From Aporrectodea caliginosa (lineage: Eukaryota > Annelida > Clitellata > Crassiclitellata > Lumbricidae), in NCBI GenBank assembly GCA_020284085.1, contig JACEVL010000082.1, positions 1,142,645 through 1,206,644 on the forward strand: a DNA stretch of 64,000 nucleotides, read 5' to 3'. The translations under genes were made by a program, and so were the position numbers. Positions 38,001 to 51,598 of the stretch are shown in pieces. The notes beneath the pieces are model-generated. The model did not search any database. It had not been told where the DNA came from and saw only the letters and a program-made list of their open reading frames with translations. The first letter of the stretch is position 1. The number at the start of each line of letters is the position of its first letter.

Positions 38001-41000
38001 CCGCTCGTGGGGCTTCGCTATACAAGGCTGTACTGGTTCGAGTACGCATTCCAACGCCCCGCTCGCGGTGGAAATCCTCGGCCATATCTCGGAAGAAACC
38101 GCACAAGAGTGGTTGGGTTGGAAACCCGGGAAGCTATATGTGGTTGGTTTGGGTGGTGGTTTTGTCCTCTGTGTTGGCTGGGGATATCTCGTATAGTTGG
38201 TTGTATTCTACCTCGAACAGGGAGTCGTAGTTGTTGGTACTTTTTTCCGACCTAGAATGTTTCTGGTTCGATGTAGAGAATGCATGCGGATGTGGGGCGC
38301 TCGTATACTCCGATTTTTGTTGGAGAAGCTTCGAATGGTTGCTTGTGTGTCGTATCTCTCTGCTTTCCTTGTAGAGTTTGTAGTATAGATCTTTCGGACA
38401 ATGGTTCGTCGAGTTTCGTTGGTTGTATTGTATTCTGCACCGAACAAGGAGTTGTCCTTGTTGGTGTTTGCAATTCTATTTGTCGATTTTGGTTTTGTTG
38501 TGTATATGTTTCTACCGCTTTGTATATGGTTTTTGGGAGACAAAAAATATGGAACTACAACTAGTTTCGAAAAGCACGAGAAATCTACGATTGTGGGGTT
38601 CGAAAGGAGTGGTTGGATCGGCAAGATATTCGTAGATTCGTTGCCGAATTGGGTCGCTATACAAGGCTGTACTGGTTCGAGGACGCATTCCAACGCCCCG
38701 CTCGTGGGGCTTCGCTATACAAGTGTCGTTGGGACAGATTGTGGGACATATATCCACAGAGATTGCACAATATTGGTGTGGGTGGAAATTTGGAGAGCTC
38801 TATGTAGTTGGTTGGCATCGTGGATATTTGTTTTGTATTCGAGAAGGACTCGTTGCCTTCTAGTCTTTTTGTGGACCTGCGACGATTGTGGCCAAACGAT
38901 CTCTTTTTCCTCCCACTTGTAGAAGTATATCTATTTGGAATAGGAGATATACCACAACTATGGACCTGCAAAGATTCCCAGGTGCTCGTATGTTGCACTT
39001 TCCACCAAACGAGTTCCGGAAAAGGCGGGAGGTGTACGATAGTAGCTCTTGTCGAAAAGAGTGGAATAGTCGAAAGGAGTTGGATTCTCTTGTTGCAAAG
39101 TTGGATCCAGATTTGGGTGGGAAAATTGTAGGACACATCTCTGCGGATACGGCACGAGAGTGGTTGGATTGGAAACTTGGTGGGCTCTATGTAGTTGGTT
39201 GGAATAGTTGTGCCGTTTTCTGTATCGAGCAGGGATTTGTGGTTGTACAGTAGGCTGTTGCGATACAACCCGTTTGTAGGGGTCTATTCTTTGTCTGTGT
39301 GTAGTACGAGGGCAACTGTGGCTGTAGAATTCGCGAATATACGAAATGGTTTTCGTATGTAGAATCCACAAATCTACGAGATATATGCATGTAGAACCAG
39401 GCGAATCTGCGAGATGTGTGCATGTGGAATTCGAAAATCTACGAGATATCTGTATGTAGAATTCGCGAATATGCGAGATGTGGAATTTGCGATATATCTG
39501 TATGTAGACCTGCGATATATCTGTATGTAGAATTTGGTTTGGACCAAGATGGGCCCGCACAAATTGTTGGACACATCTCTGCGGATACGGCACAAGAGTG
39601 GTTGGAGTGGAATCTAGGGGAACTCTATATGGTTGGTTTTCTACAATATTCTGTATTCGAGATGGAGTTGTGGTTGTGCACTAGTGCCCTGTTTGCGTTC
39701 GGCGCCTTGTGCGGTACAATTGCAATTGTGGCCAATCGATCCTACTTTTTCAGTTTTCTCCACTCCGACACGACAACGAATCGGGGCATATGCATTTGCC
39801 AGTGCTTCTTCTCCACCTATTCTATCGATTTCGGTCTGTAGAAACGATCCTTGGAGACGAGTATGGAGCTGCAAAAATATCGCGATGGTCGTATGTGGCA
39901 TTTTCCATTCGGCGACTTTCGGAAAAACGGGAGGTGTACGAACGAGGTCCTCCAAAAGAGTGGAAAAGTCGAGAAGAGCTGGAATCTTTCGCTGTGGGAC
40001 AGAACTACGAAGCTGGGGCGGACATACTCGGCCATATCTCGGAAGAAACCGTACAAGTGTGGCTGGGCTGGAATCCTGGGAAGCTATATGTGGTTGGCTC
40101 TGGGATGGAGTTTTGTCTTCTGCATCGAGTGGGGATACCTTGTGTCTATGTCGTCTACTGTGGTCGTACATGGAACCATGGCGATTGTGGCCAAACGGCT
40201 CTTCTTCTTTTGTGGTGTTGTCCTATTTTCCCCGAGTTTGTAGCAAATCTGGGAGAAAGTATTCGCCAGTTTTCGATCCCTTTGGAGTTTTGGAATATAG
40301 TTGTATACTTGCCTAGTTTGGTAGAATGGAGTTGCAAATATTCCACAATGGTTGTGTACCATCGTTTCCCTTCGACGAATTTCGGAAAAATCGAGATATA
40401 TACGATAGTGGGCCTTGTCGGAAAGAGTGGACGAATATAGAAGAACTTCGATCCTTCCTTGCAATGTTGGATATACATTCGTTGGGACAAATTGTGGGAC
40501 ACATCTCTGCGGAAACTGCACTAGAGTGGAGAGACTGGAAGTGGGGCAAGCTCTATGTGGTCGGTTGGCATCGCAATTTTGTAGTCTGTGTACAAGAGGG
40601 GCTTGTGGCCGGCTAGTAGTCCGCTCGTGGAACGAAGGCGATTGTGGCCAAACGATCTTTCTTGTTCTGTCCCGTTGTTCTCTCTGCACCTAGGCGACAG
40701 CGAATTGGGGCATGGGCACTCGCTAGAACTTGTTCTCCACCGATTTTCTCGATTTCGGCTTGTAGAAACCATCCAAATACTGGTACTTCTTTGTCGTCGG
40801 CCGCCTCGCCATTGTCGTCGATTTGGTAGAGGAACAACACCGTTCGAGGTGTTCCACGAAAAGTCGACGAGGAATATCGTCTACAACCATATTCTCCTTC
40901 TGGCATATCTATCGATTTGGTACAGTCTTTGGTGGTAGGCTTCGAAACGAAGAACATATGTTTCTTGTCTTTTTCCGATTTCCACTCCTCCATTTGTTCG

Positions 41001-44000
41001 TTGGCTTTGTCGGCCGCCGCTTGTAGAATTGCCATTTTGCCTGGGGTCGGTGTTGCGACTACGACAATCGGATTCCAAACAATGTTGGTGGGTTCTCCAT
41101 CTTTGGTCGTCTGGAACGACTTCTGCGGAAGAATGTCGATGCACAGTCTACCAATTTCGTTCTCTGGAAGCCAGTACAGGGTGCGTTTGTATTTGTCCAC
41201 CTCCATTTGGAAGTCGCCGACACATCCCTCGAGGATCTTCGATAGCCCCCTTGTGGTCCATACGATTGTCGTACCACCATTTTTGTCCGCAAGGACGATT
41301 CGAGCGCCTGTGCCACCGTCGCTTGGACATCTATATCCGAGGACCCAGCCTTCCCATGTTTCGTTTTTTGCTAGATCCGATACCTTCTTCGTTTGTTCTT
41401 CCAGTGCATGTAGTACTTCTTTGCGTCTTTGGACCGATAGGGCTTTGCACTTTTTGTAGAGATCTATGGTTCTTTGCATCTCTTGCACTTCCGTCTTTCT
41501 CCTTCGACGCTCGTCTTCTTGGTATTGTATTTGTACCTCTCGTAGTCCCACCATTTGTTGCCGCCATTCGTGTGCCAATAGGGCGTCCGCTATGTTCTGC
41601 ATACGAGCCTCTCTACCCGCCTTCGAAAGTGCCGAGATCTTTCGTTTCGTCTCTACTATTTGTATCCCGAATTCGGACTGTTCCACTCCAATAGACTGGC
41701 TCTTCTTTTTTCTCCATATCCACGAAATGTGCGAAGTTTCCGGAAGAAGTATTGCGGGATCGGGAGCACCATCGTGCAGTTGCATTGGCATCTTGCTGCC
41801 GGCAAGAATCGTTTGGGAATTCGGATCTTTGGTGTAGCATCGCAATGGAGCTATCTCGATGTTGTCCACTTCGTTGGCGAGTATGTCGATGCGAAAGATT
41901 GGACATGCTCGAAAACCGAAATCCCCTGCAGCCCAACAAACAGCTCGTTCCCATTTTTTGTCGTTTTCTACGACGGGTGTTTTTGGGACGACTCGTACAC
42001 CCGCTACTCTACCTGTCTTCGTGTGGGCATACCATGCTACAAAGATTTCGCCTTGTGGTCGATTGGCCAATACAAGGCATCTGTCTATACCTGCAGCGAG
42101 GTTCTTCCACTGTTGTTCTGCGGGTTGTACTACGAAAAGTCCATCGACATCGCTGGGGGATACCAAATCCAATACTTCTTCCACGACGTTCTTCGCGGTC
42201 TTGGTGGAGAGTTGGTCTCCGAAACATCCGTAGAGCGACACTTCGATTCGTGTGCATCCGCGCTCTTGCACATCTGGGTGTTGGAATGTTTTGCGGAGAT
42301 GCTCGTTTGGACAGTCCACATATTCGGCTAGATGGCTACCAATCGTCGCTTGCACTTCTCCAGCCTCGAAGTTCGAAACGATCTTGTTGTATATCTTGGT
42401 ACGAGAAGTTCCTCCCCATTGGGTACTTTGGACCCATGTACAAACATGGTTTCCGACACTATTGGTGTTGTCCAGAATTGTAGATTGGTCCTCGTTGCAC
42501 ATCGCATTGTATAGACCACCCTGCTCGCGGAACCCCATCTCCTTGCACAGATAGTCTACAAGAGTTTTGCGATCGAGGACTCCGGAGAAATCTTGTGTAT
42601 AGTCGATGGAGTATATTCCATAGCCACCGGACAGTAGGTGTTTGTCGAAAAATGGAAGTATCGCTTGCAACTCCTCTATAGGGATTTCGGAGACATCTAC
42701 TTTTGCCACGAATAGACCCGCTGGTTCTTCGCCTCCATAGAGTTCCATCCACTTTGTCTTGGCTGCACAGTCTGTGTTTTGTTCGATTCTTGCGACTGTT
42801 GTACGAATTGCACTACCGGCTGTAGTGTTGCCATTGTGGTATGCGATGGTGTGGAGAATGCTGGCATGGGTGCGATTGCTGCCATCGTTGGATTTTTGGT
42901 CTATTGCATTTCGCATCGCGAGTACGATGGCCAACAAGACTTTCTTCGCAACACCGAGATCCCCAGTTGTACAAAGAACTTGGCCCTTTGTCTCCACAAT
43001 ATCCTCCTTGCGAAGATAGCCAAAGACATAGATATCGTCTACAAACACTGGAAGACCGTATAGTGGACGCAGATGTGTTCGACCTTTGTGGTCGGCTAGG
43101 TAGTCGACGCGGGAGATGTCGGATAGAAGGTTGTTTTCGTATGCATTTTCGACCAAGAGATGGTGCGATATCGCCTTCTTGGCCCGAATTCCCATACTTG
43201 CGAATGTTGCTTGGATTGCCATCTTTCTCTATGCAAATATTTTCGTCTAGTGTAGAAAATATCTATATCTATTCGTTTGTCCTTTCTTCAAATAGAATTT
43301 TTCGTCTAGTGTAGAAAATAGCTATATCTATTCGCCTGTCTTTTCTCCAAATAGAAGTTTTCGTCTAGTGTAGAAAATAGCTATATCTATTCGTCTGTCT
43401 TTGGTAAGAGGTTTTTTGATGTCTCTGTAAAATAAAATTTCTATGGTGCGATTTTGATGCGAACAGCTTTCCATACATTTGCGTTCCAAAAATCGACAAG
43501 CGTTCCAAACACAGAATATTTTCTTTTGTGGAACGGTGGAACGGCTTTGGTCGTGGCTGGTATATCGACTGGGGCCTGGGTTTTGGCTCGTGTATCGATT
43601 GCAGTCTTGGTTTTGGTTGGTATATGGACAAGGGCTTTGGTCTTGCTTGGTATATTGGCGAGGGCCTTGGTTTTCGATTTCTGGTCCATTTTGGTGCGAT
43701 CTGTGTAGAATTGGGGTCGATATGGATCGTGTTTCTTGGAAGAAAAATAGCCGAAATGAAAATAGCGCTGACGAAAAATACGCGTTCATAATTTCGAAAA
43801 AACGTGTAGTTTTGCGTCGTATAATCTTAGGCCTATTTGTATGGGTTCGACGTTTTGCGAAAACAGGTTGGATTAACGAAGCGATATCTTGCTAACTAGA
43901 AGTCGGATTGATAAAAATTATTTTTCTTAAATGGAAGTGGGTCTGATGAAAGGAATATTGCTTAAATAGAAGCTGGATTTATGGAAAATAATTCTTAATT

Positions 44001-47000
44001 AAATAAAATTTGTTTTGATTAAAAAATAATTTCTGCTTAAATAGAAGCTGAACTGATAAAACGTATGTGTGCCTAATGAAAGCTGGATCGATGAGAAGGA
44101 TTCTCGCCAAGGTAGAAATTGGATTGATGAAAAAATAATAACGCTACAATCGTTGGATGTTCTCGTGACCTAGAAATCATAAAAGTCGGTGACCGAGATT
44201 TGTGATCGCGAGCGATCAGAGAATTCGGTTAATCGTTTGTTTATAGGCCTGTTTCAATATCTAGCACACATGTACTGAAGCTCAGACCAGGATAGTGACA
44301 GCGTCGAAGGTCGTCTTTGTAAACAACGTTGGGCAATAAAGTTGTATCCTGTTTTTAGCCTCTGCCTTCAGAAATACTTCCTGGTTTGCGCCGCAGTCAT
44401 AACATCTCATGGTCTCATCGGTTTCCAATCATTATACAAATATCTGGGTCCAGTTTAGTACTATATGCTTTGTGACAAATGTGTTTTGAAAGCTGAGATA
44501 TTGTTTATCGTCTATTATAAGCTCGTGCCAATGACTTCCTGTTTATTTTGGGAGCTGTGTTGGTCTGTGTTCGTCTGTTGTGGTACACTTAGGTATAATA
44601 TTATAGGGGTCCGTGCAATGTCTGGTGGCCAGGGGACCATGGGCCCATGTTCAAAAATGCGCTCTGTTCAGGCCTACTTCAAGGTGGTACAACCTCCATT
44701 GAGACAACCCAAAATCGGTTTTGGGCCATAAGCTGGGGTTGGACCTATGGGCCTATGGGTCGGAGACCATGGGTAGGCGACCGGAGACCATGGGTCCCGG
44801 CCCATGGGCCCTGTTCTGGCTTCGGCCTTTCACCACAGGCTGGCCAGCCTGCAATCCTCGCATGGCAAATCGATCATTTATATAGCGCCTGTTCTAGCTT
44901 CGGCCTCTGCAAGCCTTGAATAGCAAATCGATCACTTACTGGTTCCCTGCCTGCAAAACTGTTCTGGCTTCGGCCTTTCACCACAGGCTGGCCAGCCTGC
45001 AATCCTCGCATGGCAAATCGATCATTTATATAGCGCCTGTTCTAGCTTCGGCCTCTGCAAGCCTTGAATAGCAAATCGATCACTTACTGGTTCCCTGCCT
45101 GCAAAACTGTTCTGGCTTCGGCCTTTCACCACAGGCTGGCCAGCCTGCAATCCTCGCATGGCAAATCGATCATTTATATAGCGCCTGTTCTAGCTTCGGC
45201 CTCTGCAAGCCTTGAATAGCAAATCGATCACTTACTGGTTCCCTGCCTGCAAAACTGTTCTGGCTTCGGCCTTTCACATACTACTAGAATAGCAAATGAA
45301 GTGTCGAATTTAATGTTTTCAAGGTCAAGGAATCGATTTATCGTAGCGGCAATAGTGTGAGAGTTTTACTTTCCAAGATGGCGGCCAATATGGCCGCCCA
45401 AACACAAAAATATGTATATCTCAGCTCATAGGTAAGCTAGAATAACAAATAAAGTGTCGAATTTCATATCGTGAAGGTCCAGGAATCGGTTTCTCGTATT
45501 GGCAATAGTGTACGAGTGCTACTTTTAAGATGGCGGCATATATAAGCACCGAAACAAAAATATGAGCTGAGATATACATATTCATGTGTTTTGGCCCAAT
45601 ATTGGCCGCCATCTTGGAGAGTAACACTCGCGCACTATTGTCGCTCTGCGAAACCGATTCCTAGACCTTTAAAATATAAAATTTGACACTTCATTCGTTA
45701 TTGTAGCTTTCCTGTGAGCCAAAATATAATTAGTTTTTTGTTTTGGCAGACATATTGGCCGCCATATTGGATAGTAACAACCCCACACTACTACCACTAA
45801 GGGAATTCGATTTCTTGACCTGGGAATTATTGAAATCGACACTTCATTTGTCATTGTAGCTTACCTGTGAGCTGAGATATGCATATTTTTGTGTTTGGGC
45901 GGCCATATTGGCCGCCATCTTGGATAGCAGTAATCCCACACTATAAATTGCCCCTAGAAGAAACCGATTCCTTGTCCTCGAAAATATTGAAATCGACACT
46001 TCATTTGTCATTGAATCTTACCTGTGAGCTGAGATATGCATATTTTTGTGTTTGGGCGGCCATATTGTCCGCCATCTTGGATTGTAGTAATCCCACACTT
46101 TTGCCACTACGAGAAATCGATTCCTTGACCTTGGAACTATTGAAATCGATACTTCGTTTCTTATTGTACCTTATCTGTGAGCTGAGATATTAAAAAAAGT
46201 CATTGGGGTAAAAAATTACCCCACATCGTCCTTAACGTAGCGTAAAATGTGGCCGTCCTACGAAGGTTTAGCAAGCCCTGAGGCAGCCATGGGTATCCTC
46301 TACATAATTATGAAGGTGAATGGCCAGTCCTCTCCCTCGCCGTCTCATATTCCATCGACAGTGTAGGTCATTCTAGGCTACTCACCATTATAGCTGAGTT
46401 GGCTAGGGCTGCGGGTAGAGCAGAAATATCGAACCAAATTTCAGCCATGGCGGGGTTTGAACCCCAACCTCTCGATTGACAGTCCAGCACACTAGCCACC
46501 ATAATTATTATCGAGCACCCCCTCCGTTCTTAATTAATTGCATTTAAAATCGTCTAGACTAGCGTATATATACCGCCTCTGATCAGCTTCTTTTGAATCG
46601 GTTCTGCGCATATCAACGACTACGTGAGACACGTTATCAGATTTCAACTTGTTTAACTCGGCGCTTAATTTGCGGTCTGTGACGATCGGTTTTGCATAAT
46701 GTGAGTGAGGTTCCTCATTCTCATAATGCAATGAGCACAACCACCGAACTTTGAACACAAACCATATCAACTGCCTGCTTTTGGGGTTCTATTTTATGCG
46801 CGCGGATAGCTCTGTGCATGCGTAATTTGGTTAATTTGTTGTTCTAAATTAACTGAAAATGAGTATGATCTAATTCTACGGCGTTTCTTTCTTAATCACA
46901 AGCTGCACATTTCTAATGCGCTACTCGAAAGCTACACGCAGGGCACCAGCTTATTCACAAGCGTTGAGTCGTGGCAGAGAGGTTGTCCAGTGATAGCCAG

Positions 47001-50000
47001 AGGGAGATCCGAGTCCAGTTGCCAGAGAAGCCAGAGAGAGAAGAGGAAGAGGAGCTGCTAAGGCAGGTTTCGTAGAGGACGAGACAGATAGGAAAGCGGA
47101 GGATTATCATAATGCACAAGCCATAAGTCGATGGTCGATTCTAGCTATAATCGTAGTGAAGATAGAATTATGTCAAAGAAGAAACCACAAATTATCATTA
47201 TTATTCAATAATGAGAGTTTTGAAGCACTTGTGTTTAATGTTACAAGGCAAACAACAGAGGGCGCTTCAGAGTCAGGCCCGAAATATTCTGCTTAATCGC
47301 TTAACGTGTCATTACATTTAGCCTACAACTTGAGACTCGTTCAAATTGCTTATCCACAGCCGGATACTTCTCAGTCTTACATCAGACCGATCTCATGGAT
47401 ATTTAACTTATTCCGCCTTTGATCTTGGTTCACTTTCTATTGTATGTTTCTAGACTCTTTTAAAGCCTAACCCTAAAAGCGCTAAAAACATGGCTGTACG
47501 AGGGATCTGAACAGTTAGGAAAGTAACTTGAGCAGAGTGTAAAGGGTCAGCTAGCTGGAAGATTGTTCCAAAGGGTTCCGCGACAACTCGTCTACATACT
47601 TTTCGTCTACGACACTTCGTCTACAGACATTTCGTCTACAAGTGTATCTGTATCCATTACGGCTAATCAACAGAGGCCGCTTTCTTATAGTTTCGCTAAA
47701 ACGTGCTATAGGCCTATATATATTTCTCAGGAATCCAGCTTCTAATTACTGAAAAGATTATTTTCATCAATCGAGCTTCTATTGAATTGAAACTTAGTTT
47801 CATCAATGCTTCCAGCTTGGTATCCAGCTTCTATTTACGGGGAAAATGATTTCGATCAATTCAGCTTCTATTTCAACGCAGGAATGTTTTCATCAATCCC
47901 ACTTCCATTTAGGGAAACAGTTTATTTCATCAATCCAGCTTCCATTTTAAAGTGACAACATCAAATAACTTTGTAGACGAAATGTCGGTAGACGAAATGT
48001 CGGTAGACGAAGTATCGTAGACGAAAAGTATGTAGACGAATTGTTGTGACACCGTTCCAAAGGCACGGGCCAACGCGTGAAAGTGAATTGTGCACTCGTG
48101 TTAACGGAGGAACCAGAAGCTCTCTACGAGCGCAAGAATGAGGCGACTTGCAAACTGACTGAGCTGAATTACTTGAGGAATAGAGCATTTTTGGAATAAC
48201 CGTTGAAGTCATTTAATAAATTTTGATTGTTGTCTTTGTCTGACATTTAGTGGTTTGGTAACCTCGTAACGCTTTCCTGGTGGGATGATCTCTGGCTTAA
48301 CGAAGGTTTTGCCTCCTACTTCGAATACGTTGGAATGGACCACGCCGAACCAACATGGAAAATTGTAAGAACGAAGAGATATTTCAGTTGCGCGTATAGA
48401 AATTTACTACACTCTGACAAAGTCCACATACAACTCCCTCCCGTACGCATGACCATGACCCCAGCCGACAGCCTACTGCGCAAAAACGTTTATTGTTAGG
48501 ACGCGATATATCTTCTAGCTGTGTTTATTTTATGTATGCACACCGAAATGCGATTAGCAATTGGTTGACAAGGAATAACCTCACTTAGAAATATCCACTC
48601 TACCTTCTCCTAATATTACCTGTTCCAGATTGCTTATCGACCATTGCCTGCCTCTCTGTACTAGTGGACTGATCTAGATTTTGAGCAGATTAAGACTTCT
48701 GGTGCGCCATCTGTTGACACCTTCTGCATTAGACATAGAAGCTACTCATTTATCTATAGACAGGTTAGTCATCTGACCGAGAGCGCGAAGAAGTATAGAG
48801 GCAAATTGGCAAGAACGACAAAGGACCGTATTGTAATCTTAAGGTGAGCACTGAGCATAATGCGATGTGATTGAAATGATCAAACTCTCGTAACGAGTGA
48901 AACTGATAATGGCTAAGCAATTGAAATGTTGGAACCATTGAGATGTCGATTAATTGAATTACAGTGATCTCGAATCAGAGATGGTAAAGAATTGAAACGG
49001 TAATTCAATCCAAAATGAGAAGATCTTGAAATGGTAACACAATTGAAACGGTTAAACAATTGGAAAGGTAAACCAATTGAAATGGCAACACAATAATTGA
49101 AGCGGTAAAACACTTGAAAAGCTAAAACAATTGAAACGGCGAAGCAATGTTTAAACACGAAGACGGTGAATCAGTTATCGTCCAGTTCCAGTTTGTTTCT
49201 TCTGCGACAGATGGATCACCTTCTGACGGATGACATCCACAGCGTCATGTCCTTGGATTCGCTCAGTACCTCTCATCCAATCCACTATCCAATCCAGTCG
49301 ACTGGCGCTATTGCATCCATATTCGACTCCATCACCTACTCAAAGGTCAGCCGTTCGCCAAATCGTAAAGTAGGCAGGAACAAAAATGAGCATATCGAGT
49401 CTTCTCTCGACTCCTTATTTTGTTCTACTTACTGTAATTTTATTTGGTTAACTTTTACCTTATTTTTTTATTGTTTTCGTTGTATCGCGATTGTTCATTG
49501 GCAAAAGTGCTATGAAAAACGATTGTTAGATAAGCGTTGATTAAGAAATGAGTTTCTCTTTGTCTCCAACATTTGCAAATTCAACAGTAAATGCATATTC
49601 AACAGATGTTCATCCGCTCCTGAACCTCAGAGATTGCACCATGAGAGCAACCTCTTTCGATCAGATAGACCTAATGATCGTTTTGCTTTTGCTGTTGTTC
49701 AGGGAGCTTCGGTCATCAGAATGATGCAAAATTTTCTCGGGGAAGAAACATTTCGCTCTGGCCTCACGGTGAGAAATTTTGACTCTATCTTAACTGTTGT
49801 CCTTGTATCTGAGATCTAATGATCCACAACTTTTAATGCGATATTCCCACTTGTCCACGCAACTGAAACCAATTATTCACAACTTTTAGTGCGAAATTTC
49901 CACTTGTCCACGCAACTGAAACTAATTATTCACAACTTTTAGTGCGAAATTTCCACTTGTCCACGCAACTGAAACTAATTATTCACAACTTTTAATCGAA

Positions 50001-51531
50001 ATTTCCACTTGTCCACGCAACTGAGAACTAATATTCCACCACTTTAATGCGGAGCTTGAATCGAGAGTGGGAAGTATCATGAAGAAACTCCCTTGAGAAG
50101 ACTTAGCATCTAGGTAGGTTGGTTAAACTGTCCGTTGGTTTTGTTTGGTTAAATTGACCACTGTATGGCTCATCCCGAAGTTGATTAACATGGAGTATGG
50201 TCGACGCGAAGGGATATTGACCCTGAGATCGGTTTACCATGGAGAATAGCTACCATGGAAGTTGACTGACACTGTGGTTGGTTGATCTTTAGGTTGATTT
50301 CCAAGGAAAATAGTTCACCTGAAGGCTGTTGGTTGGTATTGGCTAAATTCGAGGATTGTTGACCCTGTTTGACCCGAAATTTCGTTGACGTGAGGCAGCG
50401 TGTAGTATAACTTCTGATCTTTACTTGTAGCTCTACCTGAATCGACACAGCTATTCGAACGCCAATCACGAACAATTGTGGGCTGCACTGTCAGAGGTTC
50501 GTTACAATCACCACAGGGTTTTCATTTCAAGACCAGCCACTTACAGATTAAACTAATCCACCGATCCCAACTTTCTCATGTCCAAGCCACTTAATAAACA
50601 ATTTCAGGTATAGCTAAGTATGGTAAATTGGGTATGCATATACCCATTAATATGTGCACATAATATAACTGCGTGTATGCGCGTGTGAGCGCCGCGCCAC
50701 GTACCCGTGAGTGTGTGTGTGTATATAATATTATGTATTTTATATGTTACCTTCCCAATACTGTAAATCTAAGAAATGCCCAGCATAACAGCTCCTGTCT
50801 CTCTCTCTAAGTCTCTCTGTCTCTCCAAGTATTCTTATAATAATATTATCAGGATTATCATGTGCGTGTACTAAACTAAGTAAAGATGTAAGAATTAGGC
50901 TTATACATGCATATGCAGTAGACACGTCGCATGAGTTACTTTTAAGTAACCTGTTACAAATTACGATAACGGCTAGCTCTTATCAAATTGTATACTTTGT
51001 GGTATTTTCTAATTGGATATTTTACGTAGGTTTTCGTAAAAACGTAGGCCTATCTTACATTCGCCTACGATGGCAGATGAAGCGGAGTCTTGAGTCACTG
51101 CAATCGAAGTTGGACACCAAGATTATGCTGCCACCTATCGAATGTTTTGACACTACTTTCGACATTCGCTTATACTTACTCTAATGCTGTCTCTCTATCC
51201 CTGTCCCCTCAAACATTATTACATTCTCATTGAAATTTACTAATCCTCATCGTTGAGGATTTGTGGAATTGATGATTTACATCAATTATTGGTCTGTCTC
51301 TGTCTCTCTGCCTCCCTGTCTAACTCTATCTCTATCTCTAACTCTGTTTCTCTATCTCTGTCCCCTCTCTGTCTGTCACACTATCTCTGTCTCTGTGTCT
51401 CTGTCTGTCTGTCTCTGTCTATCTGTCTTTGTTGCTGTCTCTGTCTGTCTGTCTGTCTGTCTCTGTCTCTGTCTGTCTCTGTCTCTGTCTCTGTCTCTGT
51501 CTCTGTCTCTGTCTCTGTCTCTGTCTCTGTC

Positions 51532-51598
<67 letters not shown>

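Larger units (their letters stand above)
29988..43789. mobile_element. Giant inverted-repeat (head-to-head) virus-like or plasmid-like element, 13.8 kb
   Basis: Left arm 29,988 to about 36,892 and right arm about 36,958-43,789 are reverse complements at more than 99% in the main ORF. Outer termini are ATGAACGCGTATTTTTCGTC and its complement. Each arm: leader, 869-codon ORF, convergent small-gene array, iteron-like inner array. The arms are not perfect copies: leader lengths are 690 and 567 bp, 58-bp repeat copy number differs, and inner repeats differ. No target-site duplication is evident (AACC before, AATT after). Inserted in aminopeptidase intron 5. Could be a natural palindromic dimer or, less likely given the arm differences, an assembly fold-back. 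Confidence 0.85.

Noticed and set aside
37877..38067. Hammerhead ribozyme or tRNA in the 58-bp unit
   Set aside because: No CTGATGA/GAAA core, and no cloverleaf forms around the GGTTCGA word; only a GC hairpin is certain.
46534..46770. 78-codon minus-strand frame
   Set aside because: Composition is plausible but there are no relatives, splice context or repeat support, so I left it out as a gene.
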